Origin: Pseudomonas fluorescens
GTDB lineage: Bacteria; Pseudomonadota; Gammaproteobacteria; Pseudomonadales; Pseudomonadaceae
Assembly (NCBI RefSeq): GCF_902497775.2
Contig: NZ_OZ024668.1
Coordinates: forward strand, 1-64,000
Reading direction: 5' to 3'
Length of the DNA stretch: 64,000 nt
Part shown: positions 24,131-34,578 of the stretch, one piece after another
How positions within the stretch are numbered: the first letter of the stretch is position 1
How the letters are laid out: each line of letters starts with the position of its first letter
Translations under genes and position numbers: made by a program
Notes under the pieces: model-generated
Database searches by the model: none
What the model was told of the DNA's origin: nothing
Seen by the model: only the letters and a program-made list of their open reading frames with translations

Positions 24131-24817
24131 ATGGGTCAGAAAGTACATCCCACTGGCATTCGCCTGGGAATCGTCAAGGAGCACACCTCCGTCTGGTACG
24201 CAGACGGTCGGACTTATGCGGACTATTTGCTCGCAGATCTGAATGTGCGTGAGTACCTCCAAGACAAACTAAAAAGCGCGTCCGTTAGCCGTATCGATAT
24301 CCATCGTCCGGCCCAAACTGCACGCATCACCATCCACACCGCTCGTCCTGGTATCGTTATCGGGAAGAAAGGTGAAGATGTTGAGAAACTGCGTCAGGAC
24401 CTGACCAAGCAAATGGGTGTGCCTGTGCACATCAACATCGAAGAGATCCGCAAGCCGGAACTCGACGGTATGCTGGTAGCTCAGAGCGTAGCTCAGCAGC
24501 TGGAGCGTCGTGTGATGTTCCGTCGCGCCATGAAGCGCGCCGTACAGAACGCCATGCGCATTGGTGCCAAAGGCATCAAGATCCAAGTGAGCGGTCGTCT
24601 CGGCGGTGCTGAAATCGCACGTACTGAATGGTATCGCGAAGGTCGTGTGCCACTGCACACCCTGCGTGCCGATATCGACTATGCCACCTACGAAGCTCAC
24701 ACCACTTACGGTGTGATCGGTGTGAAGGTTTGGATTTTCAAAGGCGAAGTAATTGGTGGTCGCCAAGAAGAACTGAAACCACAAGCACCAGCGCCTCGTA
24801 AAAAAGCTGCTAAGTAA
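24131..24817 (+). CDS. rpsC: 30S ribosomal protein S3
   Basis: S3 lies at the mRNA entry channel and contributes to helicase activity. The frame is open from 24047, but the ATG at 24131 gives the conserved [13 protein letters not shown] start and avoids overlap with rplV. The 228-residue product has the KH domain motif [12 protein letters not shown] (about 63-74) and a basic C-terminus. Confidence 0.97.
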   Translation: MGQKVHPTGIRLGIVKEHTSVWYADGRTYADYLLADLNVREYLQDKLKSASVSRIDIHRPAQTARITIHTARPGIVIGKKGEDVEKLRQDLTKQMGVPVHINIEEIRKPELDGMLVAQSVAQQLERRVMFRRAMKRAVQNAMRIGAKGIKIQVSGRLGGAEIARTEWYREGRVPLHTLRADIDYATYEAHTTYGVIGVKVWIFKGEVIGGRQEELKPQAPAPRKKAAK

Positions 24818-24829
24818 GGGGTACGCCAA

Positions 24830-25243
24830 ATGTTGCAACCAAAGCGTACAAAATTCCGCAAGCAGATGACTGGCCACAACCGTGGTCTGGCACTGCGCGG
24901 TAGCAAAGTTAGCTTCGGCGAATTTGCTCTGAAAGCTGTTGCTCGCGGTCGTCTCACCGCCCGCCAGATTGAGTCGGCACGTCGTGCTCTGACCCGTCAC
25001 GTAAAACGTGGCGGTAAAATCTGGATCCGTGTGTTCCCGGACAAGCCGATCTCCAAGAAGCCTCTCGAAGTGCGGATGGGTAAAGGTAAAGGTTCCGTGG
25101 AGTACTGGGTTGCCCAGATCCAGCCAGGCAAAGTCCTGTACGAGATCGAGGGTGTTTCTGAAGAGCTGGCGCGTGAGGCTTTCGCCTTGGCGGCTGCAAA
25201 GCTGCCTCTCGCCACCTCCTTTGTTAAGCGGACGGTGATGTGA
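24830..25243 (+). CDS. rplP: 50S ribosomal protein L16
   Basis: L16 organises the A-site region of 23S rRNA. The 137-residue protein begins [19 protein letters not shown] and holds the conserved [24 protein letters not shown] segment, split here by family convention into the DKP and GKGKG motifs. Its stop overlaps the rpmC start by one base. Confidence 0.98.
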
Positions 25244-25434
25244 TGAAAGCGAATGAACTTCGTGAAAAATCAGCACAGCAGCTGAACGAGCAACTGCTCG
25301 GCTTGCTGCGCGACCAGTTCAATCTGCGTATGCAGAAAGCAACTGGCCAGTTGGGGCAGTCGCACCTGCTCTCGCAAGTTAAGCGTGACATCGCTCGCGT
25401 GAAAACTGTGCTCAACCAGCAGGCAGGTAAGTGA
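25243..25434 (+). CDS. rpmC: 50S ribosomal protein L29
   Basis: L29 is a small helical hairpin at the tunnel exit. The 63-residue product begins [22 protein letters not shown] one codon earlier (25240) is in frame, but the ATG overlapping the rplP stop (TGATG) is the usual start. Confidence 0.97.
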
Positions 25435-25436
25435 TC

Positions 25437-25703
25437 ATGGCTGAAGCTGAAAAAACCGTCCGTACGCTGACTGGCCGTGTCGTCAGCGACAAGATGGACA
25501 AAACCATCACCGTACTGATCGAGCGTCGCGTAAAGCACCCGATCTACGGTAAATACGTTAAGCGTTCGACTAAGCTGCACGCGCACGACGAAACCAATCA
25601 GTGCCATATCGGCGACAAGGTCTCCATCCGTGAGACCCGTCCGCTGGCCAAGACCAAAGCTTGGGCACTGGTTGAAGTTCTCGAACGCGCTGTTGAAGTC
25701 TAA
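25437..25703 (+). CDS. rpsQ: 30S ribosomal protein S17
   Basis: S17 is an OB-fold protein that binds 16S rRNA helices early in assembly. The ATG at 25437 gives the standard 88-residue protein ([20 protein letters not shown]); a GTG at 25431 is an in-frame alternative. It is the last gene of the S10 group. Confidence 0.97.
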   Translation: MAEAEKTVRTLTGRVVSDKMDKTITVLIERRVKHPIYGKYVKRSTKLHAHDETNQCHIGDKVSIRETRPLAKTKAWALVEVLERAVEV

Positions 25704-25726
25704 GGGCTAAGGGTCGGAGAAATTTT

Positions 25727-26095
25727 ATGATTCAGACTCAATCCATGCTCGATGTGGCCGATAACAGCGGCGCTCGTCGCGTCATGTGCATCAAGGTTCT
25801 CGGCGGTTCGCACCGCCGTTACGCCGGCATCGGTGACATCATCAAGGTAACCGTAAAGGAAGCAATTCCTCGCGGTAAAGTGAAGAAAGGCCAAGTGATG
25901 ACTGCTGTTGTAGTCCGCACTCGCCACGGTGTCCGTCGCGCTGACGGCTCCATCATCCGCTTTGATGGCAATGCTGCTGTTCTGCTGAACAACAAGCAAG
26001 AGCCGATCGGCACCCGTATCTTTGGGCCAGTGACCCGTGAACTTCGTACTGAGAAGTTCATGAAGATCGTCTCGCTCGCCCCAGAAGTGCTGTAA
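25727..26095 (+). CDS. rplN: 50S ribosomal protein L14
   Basis: L14 forms part of an intersubunit bridge and binds the silencing factor RsfS. The 122-residue protein begins [20 protein letters not shown]. It starts the spc group 23 bases after rpsQ; no separate promoter is evident, so S10 and spc probably run together here. Confidence 0.98.
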   Translation: MIQTQSMLDVADNSGARRVMCIKVLGGSHRRYAGIGDIIKVTVKEAIPRGKVKKGQVMTAVVVRTRHGVRRADGSIIRFDGNAAVLLNNKQEPIGTRIFGPVTRELRTEKFMKIVSLAPEVL

Positions 26096-26106
26096 GGAGA
26101 TCCGAC

Positions 26107-26421
26107 ATGCAAAAGATTCGTCGTGACGACGAGATCATCGTGATCGCCGGCAAAGACAAAGGTAAGCGCGGTAAGGTGCTCAAGGTTCTCGCTGACGACC
26201 GTCTGGTCGTTGGTGGGATCAACCTGGTGAAGCGTCATACCAAGCCTAACCCGATGTCGGGCGTACAGGGCGGTATCGTCGAGAAAGAAGCGCCACTGCA
26301 CGCTTCCAACGTCGCCATTTTCAACGGCGAAACCAACAAGGCTGACCGCGTTGGTTTCAAAGTAGAAGACGGCAAAAAAATTCGTGTCTTCAAGTCGACC
26401 CAAAAAGCGGTTGATGCTTGA
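26107..26421 (+). CDS. rplX: 50S ribosomal protein L24
   Basis: L24 is an assembly initiator with a KOW fold. The 104-residue protein has the KOW segment [18 protein letters not shown] (about 11-28) and the [16 protein letters not shown] loop. Confidence 0.98.
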   Translation: MQKIRRDDEIIVIAGKDKGKRGKVLKVLADDRLVVGGINLVKRHTKPNPMSGVQGGIVEKEAPLHASNVAIFNGETNKADRVGFKVEDGKKIRVFKSTQKAVDA

Positions 26422-26441
26422 ACACTGCTAGGTAGAAGACC

Positions 26442-26981
26442 ATGGCACGACTGAAAGAGATTTACCGGAACGAGATTGCTCCCAAGCTTAAGGAAGAACT
26501 TAAGCTGGCGAACGTGATGGAAGTTCCGCGCGTTACCAAGATCACCCTGAACATGGGTCTGGGCGAAGCTGTCGGCGACAAAAAAGTCATCGAGCACGCT
26601 GTTGCTGACCTGGAGAAGATCACCGGTCAGAAAGCCGTTGTGACTTTCGCTCGGAAATCCATCGCGGGCTTCAAAGTCCGTGAGGGCTGGCCGATCGGCG
26701 TTAAAGTTACTCTGCGCCGTGATCGTATGTACGAATTCCTGGACCGCCTGCTGGCGATCTCCCTGCCTCGGGTTCGCGACTTCCGCGGCCTGAATGCCAA
26801 GTCCTTCGATGGTCGTGGCAACTACAGCATGGGCGTGAAAGAGCAGATCATCTTCCCGGAAATCGACTACGACAAGATCGATGCTCTGCGCGGTCTGGAC
26901 ATTACCCTGACCACCACTGCCAAGAACGATGACGAAGGCCGCGCTCTGATGCGTGCTTTCAAATTCCCGTTCCGCAACTGA
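26442..26981 (+). CDS. rplE: 50S ribosomal protein L5
   Basis: L5 binds 5S rRNA with L18 and forms bridge B1b to S13. The 179-residue protein has [16 protein letters not shown] and [20 protein letters not shown] motifs. In enterics S8 represses the spc operon by binding near the start of this gene; I did not test for that target here. Confidence 0.98.
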   Translation: MARLKEIYRNEIAPKLKEELKLANVMEVPRVTKITLNMGLGEAVGDKKVIEHAVADLEKITGQKAVVTFARKSIAGFKVREGWPIGVKVTLRRDRMYEFLDRLLAISLPRVRDFRGLNAKSFDGRGNYSMGVKEQIIFPEIDYDKIDALRGLDITLTTTAKNDDEGRALMRAFKFPFRN

Positions 26982-26994
26982 TTGGAGTAGGAAA

Positions 26995-27300
26995 ATGGCC
27001 AAGAAGAGCATGAAAAACCGTGAGCTGAAGCGTCAGCTCACTGTTGCCAAGTACGCCAAGAAGCGTGCCGAGCTGAAAGCGACCATCGTGAACCTGGAAG
27101 CAACTCCAGAAGAGCGTTTTGCCGCCGTCGTAGCTCTGCAGAAGCAACCACGTGACGCCAGCGCTGCGCGCCTGCGTAACCGTTGCCGCATCACCGGTCG
27201 TCCACACGGCGTTTACCGCAAGTTCGGCCTCGGCCGTAACAAGCTGCGTGAAGCAGCAATGCGCGGTGACGTTCCAGGTCTGGTTAAAGCCAGCTGGTAA
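26995..27300 (+). CDS. rpsN: 30S ribosomal protein S14 (zinc-free form)
   Basis: S14 binds the 30S head late in assembly. The 101-residue protein is the long form without the CxxC zinc motif; a single cysteine lies in [19 protein letters not shown]. The ATG at 26995 is chosen over an upstream in-frame start inside rplE. It is followed by an unusually long gap of 209 bases. Confidence 0.97.
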   Translation: MAKKSMKNRELKRQLTVAKYAKKRAELKATIVNLEATPEERFAAVVALQKQPRDASAARLRNRCRITGRPHGVYRKFGLGRNKLREAAMRGDVPGLVKASW

Positions 27301-27359
27301 GACGTACCGGCAGCGTCCAGGTGGCGGGGGAGCAATCTTCCGACCACCGGTGACCTTGC

Positions 27360-27394
27360 AACGAAACAAGCCCCTTCTGGGGCTTGTTTCGTTT
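27360..27394. terminator. Perfect 15-bp hairpin between rpsN and rpsH
   Basis: Arms 27360-27374 and 27379-27393 are exactly complementary around a TTCT loop, with a GC core flanked by AT-rich arms. This is intrinsic-terminator geometry, though the T-tract is interrupted (TTGTTTCGTTT). It lies within the spc operon. A second small stem (27417-27421 with 27426-27430) followed by CGGGTTTTT lies downstream. Confidence 0.65.
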
Positions 27395-27412
27395 CTGGGA
27401 ACTGTCTAGAAT
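27384..27412 (+). promoter_or_regulatory. Candidate internal promoter before rpsH
   Basis: TTGTTT (27384-27389) and TAGAAT (27407-27412) are 17 bases apart. The -35 lies in the 3' arm of the hairpin, so folding of the upstream RNA does not affect it but the DNA elements are shared. It would drive rpsH and the genes downstream independently. Confidence 0.5.
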
Positions 27413-27509
27413 GACCGGCTCTCCTGAGCCCGGGTTTTTACGTCCGGCGTTTTCAGGGGACTGTAGTAGCCGAGAGGCTAATTTTTCTTGTATCAGGAGC
27501 GTCTAGCCC

Positions 27510-27902
27510 ATGAGTATGCAGGACCCGTTAGCGGACATGCTAACTCGCATCCGTAATGCCCAGATGGCTGAAAAGTCCGTCGTAAGCATGCCTTCGTCGA
27601 CTCTGAAGGTTGCGGTAGCCAAAGTTCTGAAAGATGAAGGTTACATCGCTGGCTACCAAGTCAGCAGCGAAGTAAAACCATCGCTTTCCATCGAGCTGAA
27701 ATACTTCGAAGGCCGTCCGGTCATCGAGGAAGTCAAGCGCGTAAGTCGTCCAGGCCTGCGTCAGTACAAGTCCGTCGAAGAACTGCCGAAAGTACGTGGC
27801 GGTCTGGGCGTGTCTATCGTCTCCACCAACAAAGGTGTGATGACTGATCGTGCTGCGCGCGCTGCCGGTGTCGGCGGCGAAGTTCTCTGCACAGTGTTCT
27901 AA
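27510..27902 (+). CDS. rpsH: 30S ribosomal protein S8
   Basis: S8 binds the central domain of 16S rRNA and in enterics autoregulates the spc operon. The 130-residue protein begins [18 protein letters not shown] and ends with the conserved [15 protein letters not shown] lies 10 bases before the ATG. Confidence 0.98.
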   Translation: MSMQDPLADMLTRIRNAQMAEKSVVSMPSSTLKVAVAKVLKDEGYIAGYQVSSEVKPSLSIELKYFEGRPVIEEVKRVSRPGLRQYKSVEELPKVRGGLGVSIVSTNKGVMTDRAARAAGVGGEVLCTVF

Positions 27903-27914
27903 GGGGGGATAAGC

Positions 27915-28448
27915 ATGTCTCGCGTCGCTAAGAACCCCGTTAAGCTGCCAGCCGGTGTCGAAGTCAAATTCGTCGGCCAACAGCTTTCGGTGAAGGGTGC
28001 CAAGGGCACTCTCGAACTGAACGTTCACTCGTCGGTTGAAATTGTTGAAGAAGCTGGTGAGCTGCGTTTCGCTGCTCGCAATGGCGATCAACAAACTCGC
28101 GCTATGGCCGGTACTACCCGCGCCCTGGTGAACAACATGGTCCAGGGCGTAAGCCAAGGCTTCGAGCGCAAGCTCCAGCTGGTCGGTGTTGGTTACAAAG
28201 CACAAGCCAAAGGCACCGTGCTGAACCTGGCACTCGGCTTCTCGCATCCAGTGGATTACGAACTGCCGGCCGGTATCACCGCAGAGACCCCAAGCCAGAC
28301 CGATATCCTGATCAAGGGTATCGACAAGCAGCTGGTAGGTCAGGTGGCCGCTGAAATCCGCGACTTCCGTCCACCAGAGCCGTACAAAGGCAAGGGTGTG
28401 CGTTACGCGGACGAAGTCGTCCGTCGTAAAGAAGCCAAGAAGAAGTAG
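27915..28448 (+). CDS. rplF: 50S ribosomal protein L6
   Basis: L6 lies near the sarcin-ricin loop. The 177-residue protein begins [17 protein letters not shown] and carries the C-terminal [13 protein letters not shown] motif. It lies 12 bases after rpsH. Confidence 0.98.
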   Translation: MSRVAKNPVKLPAGVEVKFVGQQLSVKGAKGTLELNVHSSVEIVEEAGELRFAARNGDQQTRAMAGTTRALVNNMVQGVSQGFERKLQLVGVGYKAQAKGTVLNLALGFSHPVDYELPAGITAETPSQTDILIKGIDKQLVGQVAAEIRDFRPPEPYKGKGVRYADEVVRRKEAKKK

Positions 28449-28458
28449 GGCCTAGCAA

Positions 28459-28809
28459 ATGACCGACAAAAAAGTTACTCGACTGCGTCGCGCTCGCAAA
28501 GCACGCCTGAAAATGCACGAACTCGAAGTCGTGCGTCTCTGCGTGTTCCGCTCCTCGCAGCACATCTACGCCCAGGTCATTTCGGCCGACGGCAGCAAGG
28601 TTTTGGCCAGTGCCTCGACCTTGGACAAAGAACTGCGTGATGGTGCCACCGGCAACATCGACGCGGCCACTAAGGTTGGCAAGCTGGTAGCTGAGCGTGC
28701 GAAAGCCGCCGGTGTATCTCAAGTTGCCTTTGACCGTTCCGGCTTCAAGTACCATGGCCGCGTCAAAGCGCTGGCTGATGCTGCTCGTGAAGGCGGGCTG
28801 GAGTTCTAA
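28459..28809 (+). CDS. rplR: 50S ribosomal protein L18
   Basis: L18 carries 5S rRNA into the large subunit. The 116-residue protein has a basic N-terminus ([16 protein letters not shown]) and the C-terminal [21 protein letters not shown] motif. Confidence 0.98.
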   Translation: MTDKKVTRLRRARKARLKMHELEVVRLCVFRSSQHIYAQVISADGSKVLASASTLDKELRDGATGNIDAATKVGKLVAERAKAAGVSQVAFDRSGFKYHGRVKALADAAREGGLEF

Positions 28810-28812
28810 GTT

Positions 28813-29313
28813 ATGGCAAATAACGATCAAAAGCGCGACGAAGGCTACATCGAGAAGCTGGTTCAAGTTAACCGCGTTGCTAAAACCGTCAAAGGCGGCC
28901 GTATCTTCACTTTCACCGCGTTGACCGTGGTTGGTGATGGTAAAGGTCGTGTTGGCTTCGGCCGTGGCAAATCGCGCGAAGTACCTGCTGCGATCCAGAA
29001 AGCCATGGAAGCTGCTCGTCGCAACATGATTCAGGTAGACCTGAACGGCACTACTCTGCAGTACGCCACCAAGTCCGCCCATGGCGCGTCGAAGGTGTAC
29101 ATGCAGCCTGCCTCGGAAGGTACCGGTATCATCGCCGGTGGCGCAATGCGTGCCGTCCTGGAAGTTGCTGGCGTTCAGAACGTCCTGGCCAAGTGCTACG
29201 GCTCGACCAACCCAGTGAACGTGGTTCATGCCACTTTCAAGGGTCTGAAGGCTATGCAATCTCCTGAGTCCATTGCTGCCAAGCGCGGCAAGAGCGTTGA
29301 GGAGATCCGCTGA
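28813..29313 (+). CDS. rpsE: 30S ribosomal protein S5
   Basis: S5 lies at the back of the decoding region and influences fidelity. The 166-residue protein has the double-stranded-RNA-binding-like N-terminal half ([17 protein letters not shown]) and the [15 protein letters not shown] motif. Only three bases separate it from rplR. Confidence 0.98.
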   Translation: MANNDQKRDEGYIEKLVQVNRVAKTVKGGRIFTFTALTVVGDGKGRVGFGRGKSREVPAAIQKAMEAARRNMIQVDLNGTTLQYATKSAHGASKVYMQPASEGTGIIAGGAMRAVLEVAGVQNVLAKCYGSTNPVNVVHATFKGLKAMQSPESIAAKRGKSVEEIR

Positions 29314-29315
29314 TC

Positions 29316-29492
29316 ATGGCTACCGTTAAAGTAACGCTGATCAAAAGCACCGCCGGCCGTCTCCCTAACCACAAACTGTGTGTTAAGGGTCTGGGTCTGC
29401 GCCGCATCGGTCACACTGTAGAAGTCCTGGATACTCCCGAGAATCGCGGGATGATCAACAAGGCTTACTACATGCTGCGCGTCGAGGGTTAA
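29316..29492 (+). CDS. rpmD: 50S ribosomal protein L30
   Basis: The 58-residue protein begins [15 protein letters not shown] and has the conserved [13 protein letters not shown] segment; this is the normal length of bacterial L30. It starts two bases after the rpsE stop and ends three bases before rplO. Confidence 0.97.
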   Translation: MATVKVTLIKSTAGRLPNHKLCVKGLGLRRIGHTVEVLDTPENRGMINKAYYMLRVEG

Positions 29493-29495
29493 TCG

Positions 29496-29930
29496 ATGAA
29501 ACTCAATGATCTGAGTCCAGCGCCGGGTTCCCGTCGCGAGAAGCATCGTCCGGGCCGTGGTATCGGTAGCGGTTTGGGTAAGACTGGTGGCCGCGGCCAC
29601 AAAGGTCAGACCTCCCGTTCCGGTGGCACCATTGCTCCAGGCTTTGAAGGCGGTCAACAGCCGCTGCACCGTCGTCTGCCGAAATTCGGCTTCGTTTCCC
29701 TGAAAGCCATGGACCGCGCAGAAGTGCGTCTGTCCGAGCTGGCCAAAGTGGAAGGCGACGTTGTCACCGTGCAATCCCTGAAGGATGCCAACGTGATTAA
29801 CCAAAACGTACAGCGTGTGAAAATCATGCTGTCCGGCGAAGTTACTCGCGCGGTCACCATCAAGGGTATCGCAGCCACCAAAGGTGCGCGTGCGGCTATC
29901 GAAGCAGCTGGCGGCAAGTTCGAGGAATAA
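29496..29930 (+). CDS. rplO: 50S ribosomal protein L15
   Basis: L15 is a late assembly protein with an extended glycine-rich basic N-terminus ([19 protein letters not shown] and GRGHKGQ). The length of 144 is normal. Its stop directly abuts the secY start. Confidence 0.98.
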   Translation: MKLNDLSPAPGSRREKHRPGRGIGSGLGKTGGRGHKGQTSRSGGTIAPGFEGGQQPLHRRLPKFGFVSLKAMDRAEVRLSELAKVEGDVVTVQSLKDANVINQNVQRVKIMLSGEVTRAVTIKGIAATKGARAAIEAAGGKFEE

Positions 29931-31262
29931 ATGGCTAAGCAAGGTGCTCTCTCTTCGCTCGGCAAAGGCGGGATGTCTGAACTCTGGGCTCGTCTGCGTT
30001 TTCTGTTCCTGGCGATCATCGTCTACCGGATAGGCGCACACATCCCAGTTCCAGGTATCAACCCGGACCGGCTGGCGGAACTGTTTCGACAGAATGAGGG
30101 GACCATTCTTAGCTTGTTCAACATGTTTTCCGGCGGCGCGCTGGAACGGATGAGCATCTTTGCATTGGGGATCATGCCGTACATTTCGGCATCGATCATC
30201 ATGCAACTGATGACCGCCGTCAGCCCGCAGCTGGAGCAGTTGAAGAAGGAAGGTGAAGCTGGCCGTCGCAAGATCAGCCAGTACACCCGCTACGGCACCG
30301 TTATCCTGGCGCTGGTCCAGGCCATTGGCATGTCCATTGGTCTGGCCGGTCAGGGCGTGGCGTTTTCTGCTGACTTTGGCTTCCATTTCGTTGCGGTGTC
30401 CACGTTTGTGGCCGGCGCGATGTTCATGATGTGGCTGGGCGAGCAGATCACCGAGCGCGGTGTAGGCAACGGTATCTCGATGTTGATTTTCGCAGGTATC
30501 GTCGCCGGTCTTCCGAGAGCAATCGGGCAGTCTTTCGAGTCTGCACGCACAGGCGATATCAACATTTTCGCCCTGGTCGCTATCGGTTTGCTGGCAGTAG
30601 CGATTATCGGTTTCGTGGTGTTCATTGAGCGTGGTCAGCGTCGTATCGCCGTTCACTACGCCAAGCGTCAGCAGGGCCGCAAGGTCTTCGCTGCGCAGAC
30701 CAGCCACTTGCCGTTGAAAGTGAACATGGCGGGTGTAATCCCTGCCATTTTCGCGAGCAGCATCTTGCTGTTCCCGGCTTCGCTGGGTGCCTGGTTCGGT
30801 CAGTCCGAAGGTATGGGCTGGTTGCAGGACATCTCGCAGTCGATCGCTCCTGGTCAGCCGTTGAATATTCTGCTGTTTAGTGCAGGGATTATTTTCTTCT
30901 GCTTCTTCTATACGGCGTTGATGTTCAATCCGAAAGACGTAGCGGAAAACCTGAAGAAGTCCGGTGCCTTTATTCCGGGTATCCGTCCAGGTGAGCAGTC
31001 GGCGCGCTACATTGATGGCGTTCTGACCCGCTTGACCATGTTCGGTGCTCTTTATATGACGGCCGTCTGTCTGCTTCCCCAGTTCCTGGTGGTTGCGGCA
31101 AACGTTCCGTTCTACCTTGGCGGGACCTCGTTGCTGATTGTGGTAGTGGTTGTGATGGACTTCATGTCCCAAGTACAATCGCACCTCGTTTCGCACCAGT
31201 ACGAATCCCTGATGAAGAAAGCCAACCTGAAAGGCTACGGTGGCAGCGGTCTGCTGCGCTGA
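29931..31262 (+). CDS. secY: Preprotein translocase subunit SecY
   Basis: SecY is the pore of the Sec translocon in the inner membrane. The 443-residue protein has about ten hydrophobic helices, a [11 protein letters not shown] periplasmic motif after the first helix and the cytoplasmic loop KRQQGRKVF. The ATG directly follows the rplO stop codon, so translation is probably coupled. Confidence 0.98.
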   Translation: MAKQGALSSLGKGGMSELWARLRFLFLAIIVYRIGAHIPVPGINPDRLAELFRQNEGTILSLFNMFSGGALERMSIFALGIMPYISASIIMQLMTAVSPQLEQLKKEGEAGRRKISQYTRYGTVILALVQAIGMSIGLAGQGVAFSADFGFHFVAVSTFVAGAMFMMWLGEQITERGVGNGISMLIFAGIVAGLPRAIGQSFESARTGDINIFALVAIGLLAVAIIGFVVFIERGQRRIAVHYAKRQQGRKVFAAQTSHLPLKVNMAGVIPAIFASSILLFPASLGAWFGQSEGMGWLQDISQSIAPGQPLNILLFSAGIIFFCFFYTALMFNPKDVAENLKKSGAFIPGIRPGEQSARYIDGVLTRLTMFGALYMTAVCLLPQFLVVAANVPFYLGGTSLLIVVVVVMDFMSQVQSHLVSHQYESLMKKANLKGYGGSGLLR

Positions 31263-31290
31263 TTGACCCTTAAGGTTCGAGGAGTTGGTG

Positions 31291-31407
31291 ATGAAAGTTC
31301 GTGCATCGGTGAAAAAGCTGTGCCGTAACTGCAAAATTATTCGCCGCGAAGGTGTCGTTCGAGTAATTTGCAGTGCGGAACCACGTCACAAGCAGCGCCA
31401 AGGCTGA
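31291..31407 (+). CDS. rpmJ: 50S ribosomal protein L36 (zinc-binding form)
   Basis: The 38-residue protein begins [15 protein letters not shown] and has the Cys-Cys-Cys-His zinc set (two cysteines in LCRNC, then ICSAEPRH), so it is the zinc-dependent form. GAGG lies near 31279. It follows secY by 28 bases, closing the spc group. Confidence 0.96.
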
Positions 31408-31424
31408 TTGTGATCTGCGCTTCA

Positions 31425-31452
31425 AACCCAGCAGCTAGTGCGCTGCTGGGTT
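31425..31452. terminator. Hairpin between spc and alpha operons
   Basis: An 11-bp perfect stem (31425-31435 with 31442-31452) with a 6-base loop. The downstream sequence is T-rich (GATTATTTGTTT) but not a continuous T-run, so termination is probably partial. Confidence 0.65.
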
Positions 31453-31479
31453 GATTATTTGTTTCTACAGCGATATTAT
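31451..31479 (+). promoter_or_regulatory. Candidate promoter of the alpha operon
   Basis: TTGATT (31451-31456) and TATTAT (31474-31479) are separated by 17 bases. The -35 begins at the last two bases of the hairpin stem. The leader to rpsM (about 55 bases) could hold an S4-binding structure as in enterics, but I could not fold one convincingly. Confidence 0.6.
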
Positions 31480-31538
31480 CTCGCGCCCTATTTCTTGGCT
31501 TCCGGGGCGTAGGTAGCTGTCAATTGGAGTCCCACTGA

Positions 31539-31895
31539 ATGGCCCGTATTGCAGGCGTCAACATTCCAGATAACAAGCACACTGTTATCTCGCTGACCTA
31601 CATCTATGGTGTTGGTCGCACTACTGCACAGAAAATCTGTGCAGACACTGGGGTCAACCCAGCCGCAAAGATCAAGGATCTGAGCGACGAGCAGGTTGAA
31701 TCGCTGCGTACTGAAGTTGCGAAGTACATCACCGAAGGTGATCTGCGCCGTGACATCAACATGAAAATCAAGCGGTTGATGGACCTGGGTTGCTACCGCG
31801 GCCTGCGTCATCGTCGGGGTCTGCCAGTACGCGGTCAGCGTACCAAGACCAACGCGCGTACCCGTAAGGGCCCGCGTAAGCCGATCCGCAAGTAA
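31539..31895 (+). CDS. rpsM: 30S ribosomal protein S13
   Basis: S13 contacts the P-site tRNA and L5. The 118-residue protein begins [19 protein letters not shown] and ends in the basic tail [14 protein letters not shown]. Confidence 0.98.
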   Translation: MARIAGVNIPDNKHTVISLTYIYGVGRTTAQKICADTGVNPAAKIKDLSDEQVESLRTEVAKYITEGDLRRDINMKIKRLMDLGCYRGLRHRRGLPVRGQRTKTNARTRKGPRKPIRK

Positions 31896-31925
31896 TCGCA
31901 CCAGCGAATCGACAGGAATTTAGAA

Positions 31926-32315
31926 ATGGCAAAACCTGCTGCTCGTCCTCGTAAAAAAGTCAAAAAGACAGTGGTTGATGGCATCGCCCACATCCATGCC
32001 TCTTTTAACAACACCATCGTGACCATCACCGATCGTCAAGGTAACGCTCTGTCCTGGGCTACCTCCGGCGGTTCGGGTTTCCGCGGTTCCCGCAAGTCCA
32101 CCCCGTTCGCTGCTCAGGTAGCTGCTGAACGTGCTGGTCAAGCTGCGCTGGAATATGGTCTGAAGAACCTCGACGTCAACGTCAAGGGTCCAGGTCCAGG
32201 TCGTGAGTCCGCTGTTCGTGCTCTGAACGGCTGTGGCTATAAGATCGCCAGCATCACCGACGTGACGCCAATCCCGCATAACGGGTGCCGTCCGCCGAAG
32301 AAGCGCCGCGTGTAA
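31926..32315 (+). CDS. rpsK: 30S ribosomal protein S11
   Basis: S11 forms the platform with S7 near the E site. The 129-residue protein has the conserved [15 protein letters not shown] and [18 protein letters not shown] segments. Confidence 0.98.
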   Translation: MAKPAARPRKKVKKTVVDGIAHIHASFNNTIVTITDRQGNALSWATSGGSGFRGSRKSTPFAAQVAAERAGQAALEYGLKNLDVNVKGPGPGRESAVRALNGCGYKIASITDVTPIPHNGCRPPKKRRV

Positions 32316-32330
32316 TCAGGAGACAGATAA

Positions 32331-32951
32331 ATGGCACGTTACATTGGTCCAAAATGCAAACTGTCTCGTCGTGAAGGCACCGATCTGTTCCTGAAGAGCG
32401 GCGTTCGCGCTCTGGAATCGAAGTGCAACATCGAAGCAGCCCCAGGTATCCACGGTCAGCGCCGCGGTCGTCAGTCCGACTACGGCACCCAGCTGCGTGA
32501 GAAACAAAAAGTTCGTCGTATCTACGGCGTACTTGAGCGTCAATTCAGCGGTTACTACAAGCAAGCGGCCTCCAAGAAGGGCGCTACTGGTGAGAACCTG
32601 CTGCAACTGCTCGAGTGCCGTCTGGATAACGTCGTTTATCGTATGGGCTTTGGCGCTACTCGTGCCGAATCCCGTCAGCTGGTTTCGCACAAAGCGATCA
32701 GCGTAAACGGCAAGACTGTAAACGTTCCGTCCTACCAAGTTCGTCCGGGTGACGTGGTCGCGGTTCGCGAGAAGTCGCTGAACCAGCTGCGCATTGTTCA
32801 AGCCCTTGAACTGTGCGCCCAGCGTGGCCGCGTTGAGTGGGTAGATGTGGATGCTGCTAAGAAGTCGGGCGTTTTCAAGAACGTTCCTGCTCGCAGCGAC
32901 CTGTCCGCCGACATCAACGAAAGCCTGATTGTCGAGCTCTACTCCAAGTAA
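32331..32951 (+). CDS. rpsD: 30S ribosomal protein S4
   Basis: S4 nucleates 16S rRNA assembly and in enterics represses the alpha operon. The 206-residue product begins [20 protein letters not shown] and has the S4 RNA-binding domain ([18 protein letters not shown], about 105-122). Confidence 0.98.
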   Translation: MARYIGPKCKLSRREGTDLFLKSGVRALESKCNIEAAPGIHGQRRGRQSDYGTQLREKQKVRRIYGVLERQFSGYYKQAASKKGATGENLLQLLECRLDNVVYRMGFGATRAESRQLVSHKAISVNGKTVNVPSYQVRPGDVVAVREKSLNQLRIVQALELCAQRGRVEWVDVDAAKKSGVFKNVPARSDLSADINESLIVELYSK

Positions 32952-32973
32952 GGGCTAGAAAATAGGTGCATCC

Positions 32974-33975
32974 ATGCAGATTTCGGTAAATGAGTTCCTG
33001 ACGCCCCGCCACATCGATGTGCAGGTCGTCAGTCCAACCCGCGCTAAAATCACGCTCGAGCCTCTCGAGCGTGGCTTTGGCCATACCCTGGGCAACGCGC
33101 TGCGTCGCATCCTGTTGTCCTCCATGCCTGGCTGTGCAGTAGTCGAGGCCGAGATTGACGGTGTACTCCACGAGTACTCGGCAATCGAAGGTGTACAGGA
33201 AGATGTCATTGAAATCCTGTTGAACCTGAAAGGCCTGGCTATCAAACTGCACGGTCGTGACGAAGTTACGCTGACCTTGTCGAAGAAGGGTTCGGGGGTG
33301 GTTACCGCTGCCGATATTCAGCTGGATCATGATGTCGAGATCGTTAACCCCGATCACGTAATCGCTAACCTGGCGTCGAATGGCGCCTTGAACATGAAGC
33401 TCACCGTAGCTCGTGGTCGTGGTTATGAGCCGGCCGATTCGCGTCAGAGCGATGAAGACGAAAGCCGCAGCATTGGTCGCTTGCAGCTCGACTCTTCGTT
33501 CAGCCCGGTTCGCCGTATCGCATACGTGGTGGAAAACGCCCGTGTCGAGCAGCGTACCAACCTGGACAAGCTGGTAATTGATCTGGAAACCAACGGTACC
33601 CTGGATCCTGAAGAGGCTATCCGTCGCGCTGCAACCATTCTGCAACAGCAGTTGGCTGCGTTCGTCGACCTCAAAGGTGACAGTGAACCAGTGGTTGTCG
33701 AGCAGGAAGACGAGATCGATCCGATCCTGCTTCGCCCGGTTGACGATCTGGAACTGACTGTACGTTCGGCTAACTGCCTTAAGGCGGAAAACATCTACTA
33801 CATCGGCGACCTGATTCAGCGTACCGAAGTAGAGCTGTTGAAGACTCCGAACCTGGGCAAGAAATCCTTGACTGAAATCAAGGACGTTCTGGCCTCCCGC
33901 GGTCTGTCCCTCGGCATGCGCCTCGACAACTGGCCGCCTGCAAGTCTTAAGAAGGACGACAAGGCGACTGCCTGA
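32974..33975 (+). CDS. rpoA: DNA-directed RNA polymerase subunit alpha
   Basis: The alpha dimer scaffolds RNA polymerase assembly; its C-terminal domain binds UP elements and activators. The 333-residue protein has the N-terminal dimerisation domain (about 1-230), a flexible acidic linker and the C-terminal domain (about 250-320, with [16 protein letters not shown] and [12 protein letters not shown]). The length matches Pseudomonas alpha. Confidence 0.98.
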   Translation: MQISVNEFLTPRHIDVQVVSPTRAKITLEPLERGFGHTLGNALRRILLSSMPGCAVVEAEIDGVLHEYSAIEGVQEDVIEILLNLKGLAIKLHGRDEVTLTLSKKGSGVVTAADIQLDHDVEIVNPDHVIANLASNGALNMKLTVARGRGYEPADSRQSDEDESRSIGRLQLDSSFSPVRRIAYVVENARVEQRTNLDKLVIDLETNGTLDPEEAIRRAATILQQQLAAFVDLKGDSEPVVVEQEDEIDPILLRPVDDLELTVRSANCLKAENIYYIGDLIQRTEVELLKTPNLGKKSLTEIKDVLASRGLSLGMRLDNWPPASLKKDDKATA

Positions 33976-34018
33976 TCGTCGTAATCACCGAACGTAGTGT
34001 TTGGTAAGGAATGAACCC

Positions 34019-34405
34019 ATGCGTCATCGTAAAAGTGGACGTCACCTGAGCCGTACTAGCTCTCACCGTAAGGCCATGTTCCAAAACATGGCGGTGTCGC
34101 TGTTCGAGCACGAGCTGATCAAAACTACTCTGCCAAAAGCCAAGGAACTGCGCCGCGTTGCCGAGCCGCTGATCACCCTGGCCAAGGAAGACAGCGTTGC
34201 TAACCGTCGTCTGGCTTTCGACCGTACCCGTTCGAAAGAAATCGTCGGTAAGTTGTTCAACGATCTGGGCAAGCGCTATGCCACCCGTCAGGGCGGCTAC
34301 CTGCGTATCCTCAAGTGCGGCTTCCGCGCTGGCGATAACGCACCTATGGCGTACGTCGAGCTGGTTGATCGTCCTGTCGGTGGCTCGGTTGAAGCTGCTG
34401 AGTAA
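34019..34405 (+). CDS. rplQ: 50S ribosomal protein L17
   Basis: L17 lies near the tunnel exit. The ATG at 34019 gives the standard [20 protein letters not shown] start (128 residues); an upstream in-frame codon at 34001 would add six non-conserved residues. It is the last gene of the alpha operon. Confidence 0.97.
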   Translation: MRHRKSGRHLSRTSSHRKAMFQNMAVSLFEHELIKTTLPKAKELRRVAEPLITLAKEDSVANRRLAFDRTRSKEIVGKLFNDLGKRYATRQGGYLRILKCGFRAGDNAPMAYVELVDRPVGGSVEAAE

Positions 34406-34426
34406 GGCGAACAGTCTGTAACAAGA

Positions 34427-34451
34427 AACCGGGCCTAGCGCCCGGTTTTTT
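34427..34451 (+). terminator. Terminator of the alpha operon
   Basis: An 8-bp stem (34427-34434 with 34440-34447) with a 5-base loop runs into six Ts (34446-34451), ending the ribosomal protein block. Confidence 0.9.
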
Positions 34452-34578
34452 GTGTCTGCATGTATTGTAATAATCTATTGATCTGAGTCAGGTAATGAAT
34501 TTGTTGTTGTCATAGTTGTGGTCGATACTCATCCCAAGCCGATTAGCCGGCCGTTCAAGACCGATAGGGAGAGAGAGC

